A stretch of DNA of 64,000 nt from Bradyrhizobium guangzhouense (GCF_004114955.1 NZ_CP030053.1:5890001-5954000); one strand, 5' to 3'. Shown: positions 25,828-33,729, numbered from the stretch's first letter. The notes: generated from the sequence alone by a model not told the origin. Numbers and translations are program-made.

Positions 25828-25857
25828 TTACGGTGACGTGCTGCACTGTCACCGTAT
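25828..25857. repeat. Dispersed palindromic repeat, copy D (short form)
   Basis: GTTACGGTGACGTGC followed directly by TGCACTGTCACCGTA: the two arms of the repeat joined with the central TCGAAAG section missing. It lies between two convergent genes. Confidence 0.65.
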
Positions 25858-25893
25858 TCCCGGCGACGCCCGGATTGCGGCCGACGCTGTTGC

Positions 25894-26598
25894 CTATGCC
25901 GGCAGCACGATCACCTTCGTATTGACGGGCGTTCGTGAATAGAGGTCGATCATGTCCTGGCTGAGCAGGCCGGTACAGCCGCTCGTGATGCCGTTGCCGA
26001 TCGTTTCGGGGGCGCTGGTGCTATAGATCGTGTAGAGCGTGTAAACCCCGTTTTGATAGAGGTAGAGCACGCGGGCACCGAGTGGATTGTCGAGACCTCC
26101 CGGCATGCCGCGAGCATATTTGCCCGCCTCCGGCTGGCGCGCGATCATCTCCTTCGGTGGCGTCCAGGTCGGCCATTCTGCTTTGCGCCCGACATAAGCA
26201 TCCCCACTCCACCGGAAACCGTCGCGGCCAACATTGGCGCCATAGCGGGTCGCGTTTCCCTCGCCTTCGATGCGGTAGACATAGTACTTGCCGGGATCGA
26301 CGATAATCGTACCGGGCGCCTCATCGCTGTCATAGCGTACTGTCTTGCGGAAATACTTCGGATCGACCTTGCTGACATCGACCGCAGGGATCGGGAATTT
26401 CTCGTTCGGAACGGGCCCGTAGACTTTCTCCGCTTCGGCCAGGCTCATGTAGTCGGACGCGCAACCGGCCAGGCCCAGTGCGGCGAGACCAGCGGAGCCC
26501 AACAGAAACGCCCGGCGGTTGAGAAGCCGAGACTGAAGCCCGGACAGAGCTCTATCGCCCAGCTTGCCGGCGTCGACATTTTCACGGTCCATGATCAT
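25894..26598 (-). CDS. L,D-transpeptidase-fold lipoprotein with altered active site
   Basis: A 234-aa protein with an N-terminal RRAFLLGSAGLAALGLAGCA, which reads as a twin-arginine/lipoprotein signal with a lipobox cysteine. The middle, TIIVDPGKYYVYRIEGEGNATRYGANVGRDGF.W, is the YkuD (L,D-transpeptidase) opening. The active-site region reads TSAPETIGNGITSGCTGLLSQDMIDLY. The Cys is kept, but the usual HGT preceding it is YST, and the usual CIR after it is CTG. It is therefore either catalytically altered or inactive. Location would be the outer face of a membrane, acting on peptidoglycan. Convergent to the DJ-1/PfpI gene. Confidence 0.8.
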   Translation of the reverse strand: MIMDRENVDAGKLGDRALSGLQSRLLNRRAFLLGSAGLAALGLAGCASDYMSLAEAEKVYGPVPNEKFPIPAVDVSKVDPKYFRKTVRYDSDEAPGTIIVDPGKYYVYRIEGEGNATRYGANVGRDGFRWSGDAYVGRKAEWPTWTPPKEMIARQPEAGKYARGMPGGLDNPLGARVLYLYQNGVYTLYTIYSTSAPETIGNGITSGCTGLLSQDMIDLYSRTPVNTKVIVLPA

Positions 26599-26887
26599 GA
26601 TTTCGGATTTCCCTTGTCACGCTGTGCGGCGGGATCAGACTTTGCCGTGGCGGGAGAAAATGTCCTTCGTCATTGGAGGCTGAAGGCCTGCGCAAGAGTA
26701 AACCTGCCTTCAAGGCGCCGGGCAATATACGCGAAAGAGCCGTGCTCGTCCCCTGCGCGGCAATCGCGAGAACGGCGATCCGAGATTCGCAGTCACGGAC
26801 CCGTGAGGCGAGCTCCGTCGCTTCCGGGTGCCTGGTGTACACAGGGTTTTGGGGGACCCCGAGCTAGTTCCTCGCGTTAAACTTCCC

Positions 26888-27031
26888 ATGGGAACAAAAG
26901 GTACCCGGTATCTTGGCATTGATGGCAGCGAAACCCGCTGCCGAGCTGACTTGGCCAACCTAGATCTGGCCAAGCTGGACCTGCCCAGAAGAGAAACTGA
27001 CCATGAACAGGCTCCGAAGTTCCGCGTTTGA
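26888..27031 (+). pseudogene. Relic of a BadF/BadG-type N-acetylhexosamine kinase gene
   Basis: The frame reads MGTKGTRYLGIDGSETRCRADLAN before diverging. YLGIDG.(G)T.CRA is the phosphate-1 opening of BadF/BadG/BcrA-family sugar kinases, which partner MurQ in some bacteria. Here the second Gly of the expected GGGT is Ser-Glu (GSET), and the frame ends after 47 codons, overlapping the murQ start region. It therefore looks like the 5' stub left after deletion of the kinase body. The similarity covers only about 22 residues. The 290 bases before it (26599-26887) show no gene. Confidence 0.45.
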
Positions 27032-27941
27032 GGCTGGGATCAGCGGTATGGCGACGGAAGACGTCGATCCCCGATTTGCCGACCTCGATGCATGGCCGCT
27101 GAATTCGGCGATGGAAGCGATGTGGGAGGGCCAGCTTGCGGCGGTCGCTGCGATCGGTCATGCGCTGCCCTCGATCACCGCGGCGACCGAAGCGGCCGAG
27201 ACCGCGCTCGGCGATCGCGGCCGCATCGTCTATGTCGGCGCCGGCACCTCGGGCCGCGTCGCGGTGCAGGACGGCGCCGAGCTGACGCCGACCTTCGCCT
27301 GGCCCCGCGAGCGCGTCCGCTTCGTCGTCGCCGGCGGCGACAGCGCGTTCGTCAGCAGCATCGAGGGTGCGGAGGACGATGTCGATGATGCCGTCGCTCA
27401 GATCAACGCCGCACGGCTGACGCCGCATGACGTGGTGATCGCGGTCGCTGCCAGCGGCACGACGCCGTTCACGGTCGCAGCGCTCGAGCACGCAGGCTCT
27501 TTCGATGCGGTGACGGTCGGTGTCGCCAACAATCCCGGCACCGCACTGCTGGCATCGGCCAAGTTTCCGATCCTGATCGAGACCGGCCGCGAGCTGATCG
27601 CCGGCTCCACGCGGATGAAGGCGGGCACCGCGCAGAAGGTCGTGCTCAACCTGATCTCCTCGGGGATCATGCTGCGCCTTGGCCGGGTCTATCGCGGCAT
27701 GATGGTGAACATGCAGCCGACCAATGCCAAGCTGAAGCGGCGCGCCGAGGCCATGGTGGCGCAAATCGCGCAGTGCGATCCGCAGTACGCGGCACGCGCG
27801 CTGGAAGAGGCCGAAGGAGACGTCAAGACGGCGGTGCTTCTGGCGCTGGGTGTCAGCAGGGCTGATGCGGAAACCATCCTGAAGGACGGCGACGGCAATC
27901 TCCGGCGCGTGCTTGGCGAGCTCGCCCGGGATCGCGACTAG
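27003..27941 (+). CDS. murQ: N-acetylmuramic acid 6-phosphate etherase
   Basis: A 312-aa SIS-domain enzyme that cleaves the lactyl ether of MurNAc-6-phosphate to give GlcNAc-6-phosphate during cell-wall recycling. It has the diagnostic VYVGAGTSGRVAVQDGAELTPTF, with the catalytic Glu in AELTPTF, then AVAASGTTPFTVAALEHA, VGVANNPGTALLASAKFPI, ETGRELIAGSTRMKAGTAQKVVLNLIS and VNMQPTNAKLKRRA. The protein may begin at ATG 27048 (MATEDVDPRFADLDAWPL), which fits the family better; the 15 upstream residues are unsupported. A kinase relic precedes it, and a palindromic repeat follows 17 bases after its stop. Confidence 0.93.
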   Translation: MNRLRSSAFEAGISGMATEDVDPRFADLDAWPLNSAMEAMWEGQLAAVAAIGHALPSITAATEAAETALGDRGRIVYVGAGTSGRVAVQDGAELTPTFAWPRERVRFVVAGGDSAFVSSIEGAEDDVDDAVAQINAARLTPHDVVIAVAASGTTPFTVAALEHAGSFDAVTVGVANNPGTALLASAKFPILIETGRELIAGSTRMKAGTAQKVVLNLISSGIMLRLGRVYRGMMVNMQPTNAKLKRRAEAMVAQIAQCDPQYAARALEEAEGDVKTAVLLALGVSRADAETILKDGDGNLRRVLGELARDRD

Positions 27942-27958
27942 CATCCTCAAACGGGACG

Positions 27959-28032
27959 ACGGTGACACTGCACTCAATTCGTCGACTCGAAAGTTTGCCG
28001 ATCAAGTGCACTGGACTGCACCGTCACCGTAA
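27959..28032. repeat. Dispersed palindromic repeat, copy C (full length)
   Basis: The left arm is ACGGTGACACTGCACT, the middle has GACTCGAAAGT, and the right arm is AGTGCACTGGACTGCACC ending GTCACCGTAA. The outermost 8 bases of each end (ACGGTGAC / GTCACCGT) are a perfect inverted repeat. It sits just after murQ. Confidence 0.75.
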
Positions 28033-28088
28033 AACGACCTGACCCGTCGGGCACGCACCGATCGACATCTCGGCCTGTCTGGCCCTCT

Positions 28089-28138
28089 ATTCATCGGCTA
28101 TCCATCGGTTATCATCAAGTCGGCCACCACCGATGAAT
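28089..28138 (+). promoter_or_regulatory. Candidate operator region of the 28137 gene
   Basis: ATTCATCGG (28089-28097) is inverted at CCGATGAAT (28130-28138), and a related TATCCATCGGTTATC lies between them (28099-28113). The three related boxes immediately before the start suggest a regulated promoter. Confidence 0.35.
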
Positions 28139-29063
28139 GGATAATCCCATGACACCGTTACAGGCTCTCGCACCCTTGCCGCCGGGATTGCGCACCCCAC
28201 TCCTCGAGTATTACGAGGCCGTAGTTGCCGACTACAAGCAAGAGCGTTGGGATGGGTCGATTGTGAATGCCGGCAAGTTTTGCGAGACGGTCTACACAAT
28301 TCTTAACGGATATCCCAAGGACTATGAGGCCGCCCCCCGTAAGCCGAGCAATTTTCCCGAGGCGTGCCGGCGCCTCGAAAACGAGAAAGCCAATACAGAC
28401 GCGAGCCGCGCCCGCCACATTCACTATCCGCGCGCCATTCAAATCCACATCCCGCGAGCCTTACCGGCGATCTATGAAACACGAAATAATCGTGGCGCTC
28501 ACGTCGGACAGATCGATCCAAATCGCATGGACGCGTCTTTTGTGGTTCCGGCCTGCAGCTGGGTGCTGGCCGAGCTCGTCCGAGTCTTCGTAACCGAGAC
28601 GGGCGACACGAGAAAGAGAACGCCAAACGTCAGGAGACGCTTCACAACCAAAGACGCACAGGCACTGGTCGACGAGCTTACTCAGCAGCCCGTGCTCGTT
28701 GTCTGGGAGAGCGGAGAAACGCAGCGGGTTCTCGACGTAACCCTCAATCTTCCTCACCAAATTCTGCTGTTGGCTGCGGCGGGCCCCACGACCAAGAGCA
28801 AGATCAAGCGGGCGACCGAGCATTATACCGAAAGATATCTGTCCCTCGCGCTTGGTCGGCTTCACGCCGATCGTCTGATCGAATTCAACCGCAGGAATGG
28901 CTCCGTCAGATTGACATCGCTCGGTATCGAGCAAGCCTCGATTTTGGCAGCTCGCTTTCGCAAGAGAGTTGACCTGAACGCTTCATCTGATGGGGTCATC
29001 GGAACAAGGCGATCTGTGGCGCCGGGCACGAAAACGCCAAGACCAAGGCGTCGAACGACATGA
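28137..29063 (+). CDS. Hypothetical protein with HEPN-like RNNRGAH motif and winged-helix-like C terminus
   Basis: A 308-aa protein. Two in-frame ATGs, 28137 and 28149, are possible starts; neither has a ribosome site. The first 165 residues are helical, with RWDGSIVNAGKFCETVYTILNGYPKDYEA, then IHIPRALPAIYETRNNRGAHVGQIDPN and VVPACSWVLAELVRVF. The Rx5H string RNNRGAH, with Asn after Arg, fits the HEPN ribonuclease signature. Residues about 200-280 look like a winged-helix domain (TKSKIKRATEHYTERYLSLALGRLHADRLIEFNRRNGSVRLTSLG). I have seen similar stand-alone proteins in accessory regions, but the function is not established. A phage-defence or toxin role is inference. Confidence 0.5.
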   Translation: MDNPMTPLQALAPLPPGLRTPLLEYYEAVVADYKQERWDGSIVNAGKFCETVYTILNGYPKDYEAAPRKPSNFPEACRRLENEKANTDASRARHIHYPRAIQIHIPRALPAIYETRNNRGAHVGQIDPNRMDASFVVPACSWVLAELVRVFVTETGDTRKRTPNVRRRFTTKDAQALVDELTQQPVLVVWESGETQRVLDVTLNLPHQILLLAAAGPTTKSKIKRATEHYTERYLSLALGRLHADRLIEFNRRNGSVRLTSLGIEQASILAARFRKRVDLNASSDGVIGTRRSVAPGTKTPRPRRRTT

Positions 29064-29139
29064 GTGCCATCCGCATCGGAGCACGCTCGGGAAGCGGACG
29101 TCCGGCGAGACCAATGAGATCTCGCCGAACGCCGGATCA

Positions 29140-29826
29140 TCAACGCAAACGAGCGACCAGCGCGTCGGCGATCGGGGCGGCCGATGCCGGGTTCTGACCG
29201 GTGAGCAGCGCGCCATCCTCGACCACGTTCGGCAACCAGTTCTTGTTGGAACGACGGAAATTGCCGCCGTTCGCGGTCAGGGCCTTCTCGAGCGAAAACA
29301 GCAGGTGACGCGAGAGATCGATCTCTTCGTCCTCGGCATCGGTAAAGCCGGTCACGTCCCTGCCCTTGACCAGCGGCTCGCCGGCGGGGGTCCTGGCATC
29401 GCGCAGGATCGCGGGCGCGTGGCACACCATGGCGACCGGGGTTTTCTCCTGAACCCAGTCCTCGATGGCCCGGATGACCTTCGAGTCGCTGGCGAGGTCC
29501 CAGAGCTGGCCGTAACCGCCCGGGAAAAACACACCGTCATAATCGTCGGTGTCGATGTCGTTGAACCGGAGCGTGTTCGCCAGCGTCAGCTGGGCCAGCG
29601 GATCCTTCTGAAACGTCCGCGTATTCTCCGTCATGAACATGTCGTCGAAGCTGAACGGATCCAGCGGCGCAGGCCCGCCCTTCGGGCTCGCAAGCGTCAC
29701 GTCGAAGCCGGCTTCCTTGAACTTGTAATAGGGCGTCGCAACTTCATCGAACCAGTTGCCGGTCTTCTTTCCGCTGATGCCCATCATGTCGTGGGACGTC
29801 AGCACCATCAAAACGCGCTTTGCCAT
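29140..29826 (-). CDS. DJ-1/PfpI family protein, TetR-controlled
   Basis: A 228-aa protein with Cys135-His136 in PVAMVCHAPAIL, the nucleophile elbow, and FFPGGYGQLWDL upstream of it. The opening is KRVLMVLTSHDMMGISGKKTGNWFDEVATPYYKFKEAGFDVTLASPKGG. This is the YajL/Hsp31-like branch seen with electrophile or glyoxal stress. It has a strong GAGGAG ribosome site. It is divergent from a TetR-family regulator, and the 136-bp gap holds two matching operators. It is the second DJ-1/PfpI protein in 5 kb. Confidence 0.85.
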   Translation of the reverse strand: MAKRVLMVLTSHDMMGISGKKTGNWFDEVATPYYKFKEAGFDVTLASPKGGPAPLDPFSFDDMFMTENTRTFQKDPLAQLTLANTLRFNDIDTDDYDGVFFPGGYGQLWDLASDSKVIRAIEDWVQEKTPVAMVCHAPAILRDARTPAGEPLVKGRDVTGFTDAEDEEIDLSRHLLFSLEKALTANGGNFRRSNKNWLPNVVEDGALLTGQNPASAAPIADALVARLR

Positions 29827-29872
29827 CTGACTTGCTCCTCTTGTTACGGGGTCCGATCATCGTCTCGATCGT

Positions 29873-29894
29873 ATCTACCTAACGTTAGGTAGAT
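29873..29894. promoter_or_regulatory. TetR-type operator 1
   Basis: Perfect 22-bp palindrome with arms ATCTACCTAAC / GTTAGGTAGAT, in the gap between the DJ-1/PfpI gene and the TetR gene. Confidence 0.8.
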
Positions 29895-29929
29895 GACCGG
29901 TACGCCTTGCCCGTCGGCCTGTCAAGGAC

Positions 29930-29946
29930 TATCTAACATTAGGTAG
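29930..29946. promoter_or_regulatory. TetR-type operator 2
   Basis: TATCTAACATTAGGTAG matches the core of operator 1 at 15 of 17 positions. It ends 16 bases before the tetR start, where binding would repress the regulator itself. Confidence 0.75.
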
Positions 29947-29962
29947 ACCCGGGATTGGCTGG

Positions 29963-30550
29963 ATGGAAACCAATAGCAAGCGTGACGAAATCCTCGACGT
30001 CGCGGAGGCGATGATCCGCAATGCGGGGTTCAACGCCTTCAGCACACGCGATGTCGCCAGCGCGGTCGGCATCAAGGCGTCGAGCGTGCACTATTATTTT
30101 CCGACAAAGGTCGACATGGGCGTCGCCGTCACCGAGCGCTACACCGAGCGCTTTCTGACGCAGCTCGGCGATCCCGGCAGGTTCGAAGGCGACGTCCGCG
30201 AGGTCGTGTCTGTCTACGTCGGTTCGTTCCGCGAGACTTTGATCCGGGACGACAAGCTTTGCCTTTGCGCCGTTCTGGGTGCCGAGATCGGCGGCTTGCC
30301 GCAGGAGGTCGGAGGCCATACCCGAACTTTCTTCGACCGAAACATCGCCTGGTTGCGCAAGGCCCTCGCGGGATCATCGAAGATGAGCGCTGCCGAGGCG
30401 AATGCCTTTGCGGTTCATATTCTGGCTGCACTCGAAGGCGGCATGATATTGAGCAAGTCGCTGGGCAAGGAGAAGATCTTCGAGAGCGTGGCCGCGATGT
30501 TGAACAGGCTTTGCGATGCCGTTGGCGCATCTTCGGACCGACAGGCCTAG
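29963..30550 (+). CDS. TetR/AcrR family transcriptional regulator
   Basis: A 195-aa repressor. The N-terminal TetR HTH is clear (KRDEILDVAEAMIRNAGFNAFSTRDVASAVGIKASSVHYYFPTKVDMGVAV). The ligand domain has Cys residues in DDKLCLCAVLGAEIGGLP. Together with the neighbouring DJ-1/PfpI gene this points to sensing of electrophiles, which is an inference. It is divergent from the 29140 gene and separated from it by two palindromic operators, so it most likely represses both itself and that gene. Confidence 0.88.
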   Translation: METNSKRDEILDVAEAMIRNAGFNAFSTRDVASAVGIKASSVHYYFPTKVDMGVAVTERYTERFLTQLGDPGRFEGDVREVVSVYVGSFRETLIRDDKLCLCAVLGAEIGGLPQEVGGHTRTFFDRNIAWLRKALAGSSKMSAAEANAFAVHILAALEGGMILSKSLGKEKIFESVAAMLNRLCDAVGASSDRQA

Positions 30551-30640
30551 TTGCGATGCCGGAGGCATTGCGTCTTCCTGGGCCGCGTCTGTGACGAAGC
30601 AGCCGAACGGGTCCTCGGTCATCGCGTGCATTGTGAAAAA

Positions 30641-30657
30641 TGAAACGCCGTTCTATA
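30641..30657 (+). promoter_or_regulatory. IclR-type operator at the RraA-family gene
   Basis: TGAAACGCCGTTCTATA, 29 bases before the start of the aldolase gene. It matches, in inverted orientation, a box at 35150-35165 (14 of 16 bases). GAAACG half-sites recur at the promoter of the MFS operon and at the SMP-30 gene, near an IclR regulator. Confidence 0.55.
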
Positions 30658-30685
30658 ACATTTCCAGCAATTTTGGAGAAACCCC

Positions 30686-31363
30686 ATGCCCGTCGGATTC
30701 AGAGTCCTGAAGCGCAACAGGAAGATCGGCGCCGATGTCGCCGAGCGTTTCGCGCGCCTGCCGGTCGCCAATGTCAGCGACAGCATGTCGCGCCTGACGG
30801 CCGGCGGCGCGCGGCTTCGGCCGATGCACGGGAGCGGCGGGCTGGCCGGGCCGGCGCTGACGGTCAAGACGGCGCCCGGCGACAATCTCATGGTGCACAA
30901 GGCGATCGCGCTGGCCGAGCCCGGCGACGTCATCGTCGTCGATGCCGGCGGCGACCTGACCAATGCCATCACCGGCGAGATGATGTTGATGCAGATGGTC
31001 AAGCGCGGCGTGGCCGGCCTCGTCATCAACGGCGCGATCCGCGACGCCGGCTTCATCCGCAGCCAGACGTTCCCGGTTTTCGCAGCCGGCGTGACGCATC
31101 GCGGCCCTTACAAGAACGGGCCCGGCGAAATCAACGTTGCGATCGCGATCGACGGCATGGTGATCGAGCCCGGCGACCTCATCATCGGCGACGACGACGG
31201 CCTGCTCTGCGTGCCGTTCGATCAGACCGAGGGGGTGTTCAAGGCGGCGACAGCGAAGTTCGAGGCCGAGCAGAAGCAGATGGCCAATATCGAGGCCGGC
31301 ACCCACGACGCCTCCTGGGTGGACAGGCAATTGCGCGAGCTGAAGTGCGAGGGCGTCGATTGA
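30686..31363 (+). CDS. RraA-family aldolase/decarboxylase (HMG aldolase-like)
   Basis: A 225-aa protein of the family that includes 4-hydroxy-4-methyl-2-oxoglutarate aldolase/oxaloacetate decarboxylase and the RNase E inhibitor RraA. It has PVANVSDSMSRLTAGGARLRPM, PGDNLMVHKAIALAEPGDVIVVDAGGD and the metal-site NGAIRDAG. With catabolic neighbours, an enzymatic (class II aldolase) role is more likely than RNase inhibition. GGAGA lies upstream of the ATG, and an operator box is just before it. It is convergent to the MFS gene at 31465. Confidence 0.85.
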   Translation: MPVGFRVLKRNRKIGADVAERFARLPVANVSDSMSRLTAGGARLRPMHGSGGLAGPALTVKTAPGDNLMVHKAIALAEPGDVIVVDAGGDLTNAITGEMMLMQMVKRGVAGLVINGAIRDAGFIRSQTFPVFAAGVTHRGPYKNGPGEINVAIAIDGMVIEPGDLIIGDDDGLLCVPFDQTEGVFKAATAKFEAEQKQMANIEAGTHDASWVDRQLRELKCEGVD

Positions 31364-31376
31364 GACGCTCGACTCT

Positions 31377-31401
31377 CCGCCTCTCCCTGCGGGAGAGGCG
31401 G
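31377..31401 (+). terminator. Terminator-like hairpin after the RraA-family gene
   Basis: Perfect 11-bp stem CCGCCTCTCCC / GGGAGAGGCGG with a 3-base loop, 13 bases after the stop codon. It probably serves both convergent genes. Confidence 0.65.
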
Positions 31402-31464
31402 ACACGCTGGTAGGCAGCGGACCAACGAGAACGCCGCGGCGGATGACGGCGTGCTAGTGCTCGC

Positions 31465-32787
31465 TCATGATTTCACCGCCATCAAGTCGGCGGCGCGCGC
31501 GACGTTGCGGCCGAGCACGAGGACACAGGTCGCGGCCACGGCACACAGCAGCGCCAGCGGCAGCATTCCGAGCACGAAGCTTCCGGTCGATTGCTTGACC
31601 AGCCCGACCACGTTCACCATCAACCCGCCGCCGATCAAATTGGAGATCGCGTTGATGCCGGCGAGGCCGGCCGCGAGCGTGCTGGTCGAAAGCCAGCTCG
31701 CCGACAGCGCCCAGAACGGTCCCTTGAAGGCATAGGCCCCCACCAGGCAGAACGTCACCATGACGATGGTCGGCGCAACAGCCGTTCCCGTCAGGCCCAA
31801 TGCCGTGAACCCGCCGGCGGCGAGCAGCAGCGGAATGGCAGTGTGCCAGCGGCGCTCGCCTGATTTGTCCGAATGGCGTCCCCACAACACCATGAGCACG
31901 GTTGCAATTCCATAGGGGATCGCATTGACGAAGCCGGTTTGCAGATTCGACAGGCCGAACGATTTCAGCAGTTGCGGTTGCCAGACCGACAGCACGCTGC
32001 CGGTGGCCGAGGCGCCGGAGCAGACCAGGGCCATCACGAGAAAATACTTGTTGGTGGCGAGCTGCCAGAGCGAGAGATGACCGACCGGCTTGCGCGCGGC
32101 CGCATCGGCCGCCATGCGGCCCGTCAACCAATTCCGCTGTTCATTCGTCAGCCAGGTCGCCCCTTCGGGCCTGTCGGTCAGAACGAACAGGCAGGCGAGC
32201 CCGAGAAAAACGGTCGGCAATCCCTCCAGGATGAACAGCCACTGCCAGCCGCGCAGACCGAGCGCGCCGTCGAGCTCGAGCAAGCCGACCGACAGCGGTG
32301 AACCCAGAAAGGTCGCAAGCGGGATCGAGACCGTGAAGGTCGCCAGGATGCGCGCCCGATATTCGGATGGCAGCCAATAGGTCAGATAGAGGATCGCACC
32401 GGGGAAGAAGCCGGCCTCCGCCGCGCCGAGAATGAAGCGCATGGTATACAGCGAGTATGGCCCCACGACGAACGCCATGCACGCCGTCACCAGTCCCCAG
32501 GTGATCATGATCCGGGCGATCCAGCGCCGCGCGCCGAATTTCTGCAGGGCCAGATTGCTGGGAACTTCGACCAGGAAATAGGAGACGAAGAACAGGCTGG
32601 CGCCAAAGCCGAACATCGCCGGTGTGAGCCCGAGATCCTTGTTCATCTGCAACGCCGCAAAGCCGACATTGACGCGATCGAGCAGCGCGAAGAAGTAGCA
32701 GATCATCAGGAACGGCACGAGGCGCAGGATCACCTTGCCCATCGTCGCCTTCTCTATCGGGTCGATATCCGTTCGAGCAGCCGTCAC
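31465..32787 (-). CDS. MFS transporter, anion:cation symporter (ACS) type
   Basis: A 440-aa, 12-helix transporter of the ACS subfamily, which takes up sugar acids and aromatic acids. It has the family pattern RVNVGFAALQMNKDLGLTPAMFGFGASLFFVSYFLVEVPSNLALQKFGARRWIARIMITWG and ...GAAEAGFFPGAILYLTYWLPSEYRAR. The start was placed at GTG 32787 (VTAARTDIDPIEKATMGK), which has GGGAGAG just upstream; the open frame to 32859 has no support. It is the last gene of the operon 35094 to 31465. Confidence 0.85.
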   Translation of the reverse strand: MTAARTDIDPIEKATMGKVILRLVPFLMICYFFALLDRVNVGFAALQMNKDLGLTPAMFGFGASLFFVSYFLVEVPSNLALQKFGARRWIARIMITWGLVTACMAFVVGPYSLYTMRFILGAAEAGFFPGAILYLTYWLPSEYRARILATFTVSIPLATFLGSPLSVGLLELDGALGLRGWQWLFILEGLPTVFLGLACLFVLTDRPEGATWLTNEQRNWLTGRMAADAAARKPVGHLSLWQLATNKYFLVMALVCSGASATGSVLSVWQPQLLKSFGLSNLQTGFVNAIPYGIATVLMVLWGRHSDKSGERRWHTAIPLLLAAGGFTALGLTGTAVAPTIVMVTFCLVGAYAFKGPFWALSASWLSTSTLAAGLAGINAISNLIGGGLMVNVVGLVKQSTGSFVLGMLPLALLCAVAATCVLVLGRNVARAADLMAVKS

Positions 32788-32812
32788 GTTTCTCTCCCTT
32801 TTTGTTGTTGGT

Positions 32813-33727
32813 TTATTCGGCTGCTTTCGCGCTGGCCTGCATCCTGGTCGCGATCGCATCGATGGCGATCTTGTAATTCTCGGGAACGACGCCCTTGAAA
32901 TGCTCCTTCAGGCCGAGGCTGTCCTTCCAGCGCAACCGCGCCGCCGTCGCGCGCGCCATCAGCGGCTCGATGCCTGCATCCTCGACCGCCTCGGCCGCCA
33001 TCTCGACCTCTTCGGTGCGTCGCTTGGCATGGATGACGCCTGACGGCGTCAGGCTCTCGACCGTGTCCATGAACGGACGCGTCAGCGTCTTCGACGCCGA
33101 TGCCAGTACCGTCTCATCGAGACCATAGGACCGGGCGGCGAGCAGCGTCTCGTCGATCAGCGCCTCGATGCCCTTGATCAGGACGGAGCGGAGGATCTTG
33201 ATGCCCGAGGCCGTGCCGAGCTTGTCGCCGGCGAATTCGATGCTCATGCCCCAGGGCACCAGCAGGTCGACCACGCGCCGGCCGGCGGGACCGCTCGACA
33301 TCATGTGCATCGCATAGCCGTGCTTGGGCGTGCCCATGATGGAGCCGTCACCGAGCGTGGCGCCCGTCCCGGCAAGCCGCTCGGCAACGCCGTATTTCAC
33401 CTTCGGCGTGGCCGAGGCGAAATCGAGGAAGGTGTGGCGGCGATCGAGAACAGGCGCGAACGCGGCCGCGCTTTCGAGCGACTTCGAGCCCGGCGTGACG
33501 CTGAAGATCAGCTCCGCGGCGTCAGCCAATTCCTGATTGGACTTGAGCAATATCACGCCCGCCGCCTTGGCGCGGCCCTGGATCAGATCGGCATACGGGC
33601 CGTCGAAGGCGTATTTGTCGTAGCAGAAGATCGGCTGCAGGCCGGCCTCGCGCAGTCCCTTGCCCAGCGTGCTGCCGATCTCGCCATAACCGACCAGACC
33701 GAGACGGAACTGCTTTCGTTCGCTCAT
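32813..33727 (-). CDS. NAD(P)-dependent dehydrogenase, 6-phosphogluconate-dehydrogenase-like (DUF1932)
   Basis: A 304-aa protein starting at ATG 33727 (MSERKQFRLGLVGYGEIGSTLGKGLREAG), with the Rossmann motif GYGEIGSTLG. The C-terminal part (IEALIDETLLAARSYGLDETVLASASKTL...HAKRRTEEVEMAAEAVEDAGIEPLMARATAARLRW) matches a DUF1932-type dimer domain. The larger open frame up to 34534 is antisense noise over the adjacent transporter. The MFS gene at 33730 ends 2 bases upstream, and the next MFS gene begins 25 bases downstream. It probably oxidises a hydroxy acid that the transporters import. Confidence 0.8.
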   Translation of the reverse strand: MSERKQFRLGLVGYGEIGSTLGKGLREAGLQPIFCYDKYAFDGPYADLIQGRAKAAGVILLKSNQELADAAELIFSVTPGSKSLESAAAFAPVLDRRHTFLDFASATPKVKYGVAERLAGTGATLGDGSIMGTPKHGYAMHMMSSGPAGRRVVDLLVPWGMSIEFAGDKLGTASGIKILRSVLIKGIEALIDETLLAARSYGLDETVLASASKTLTRPFMDTVESLTPSGVIHAKRRTEEVEMAAEAVEDAGIEPLMARATAARLRWKDSLGLKEHFKGVVPENYKIAIDAIATRMQASAKAAE

Positions 33728-33729
33728 TT

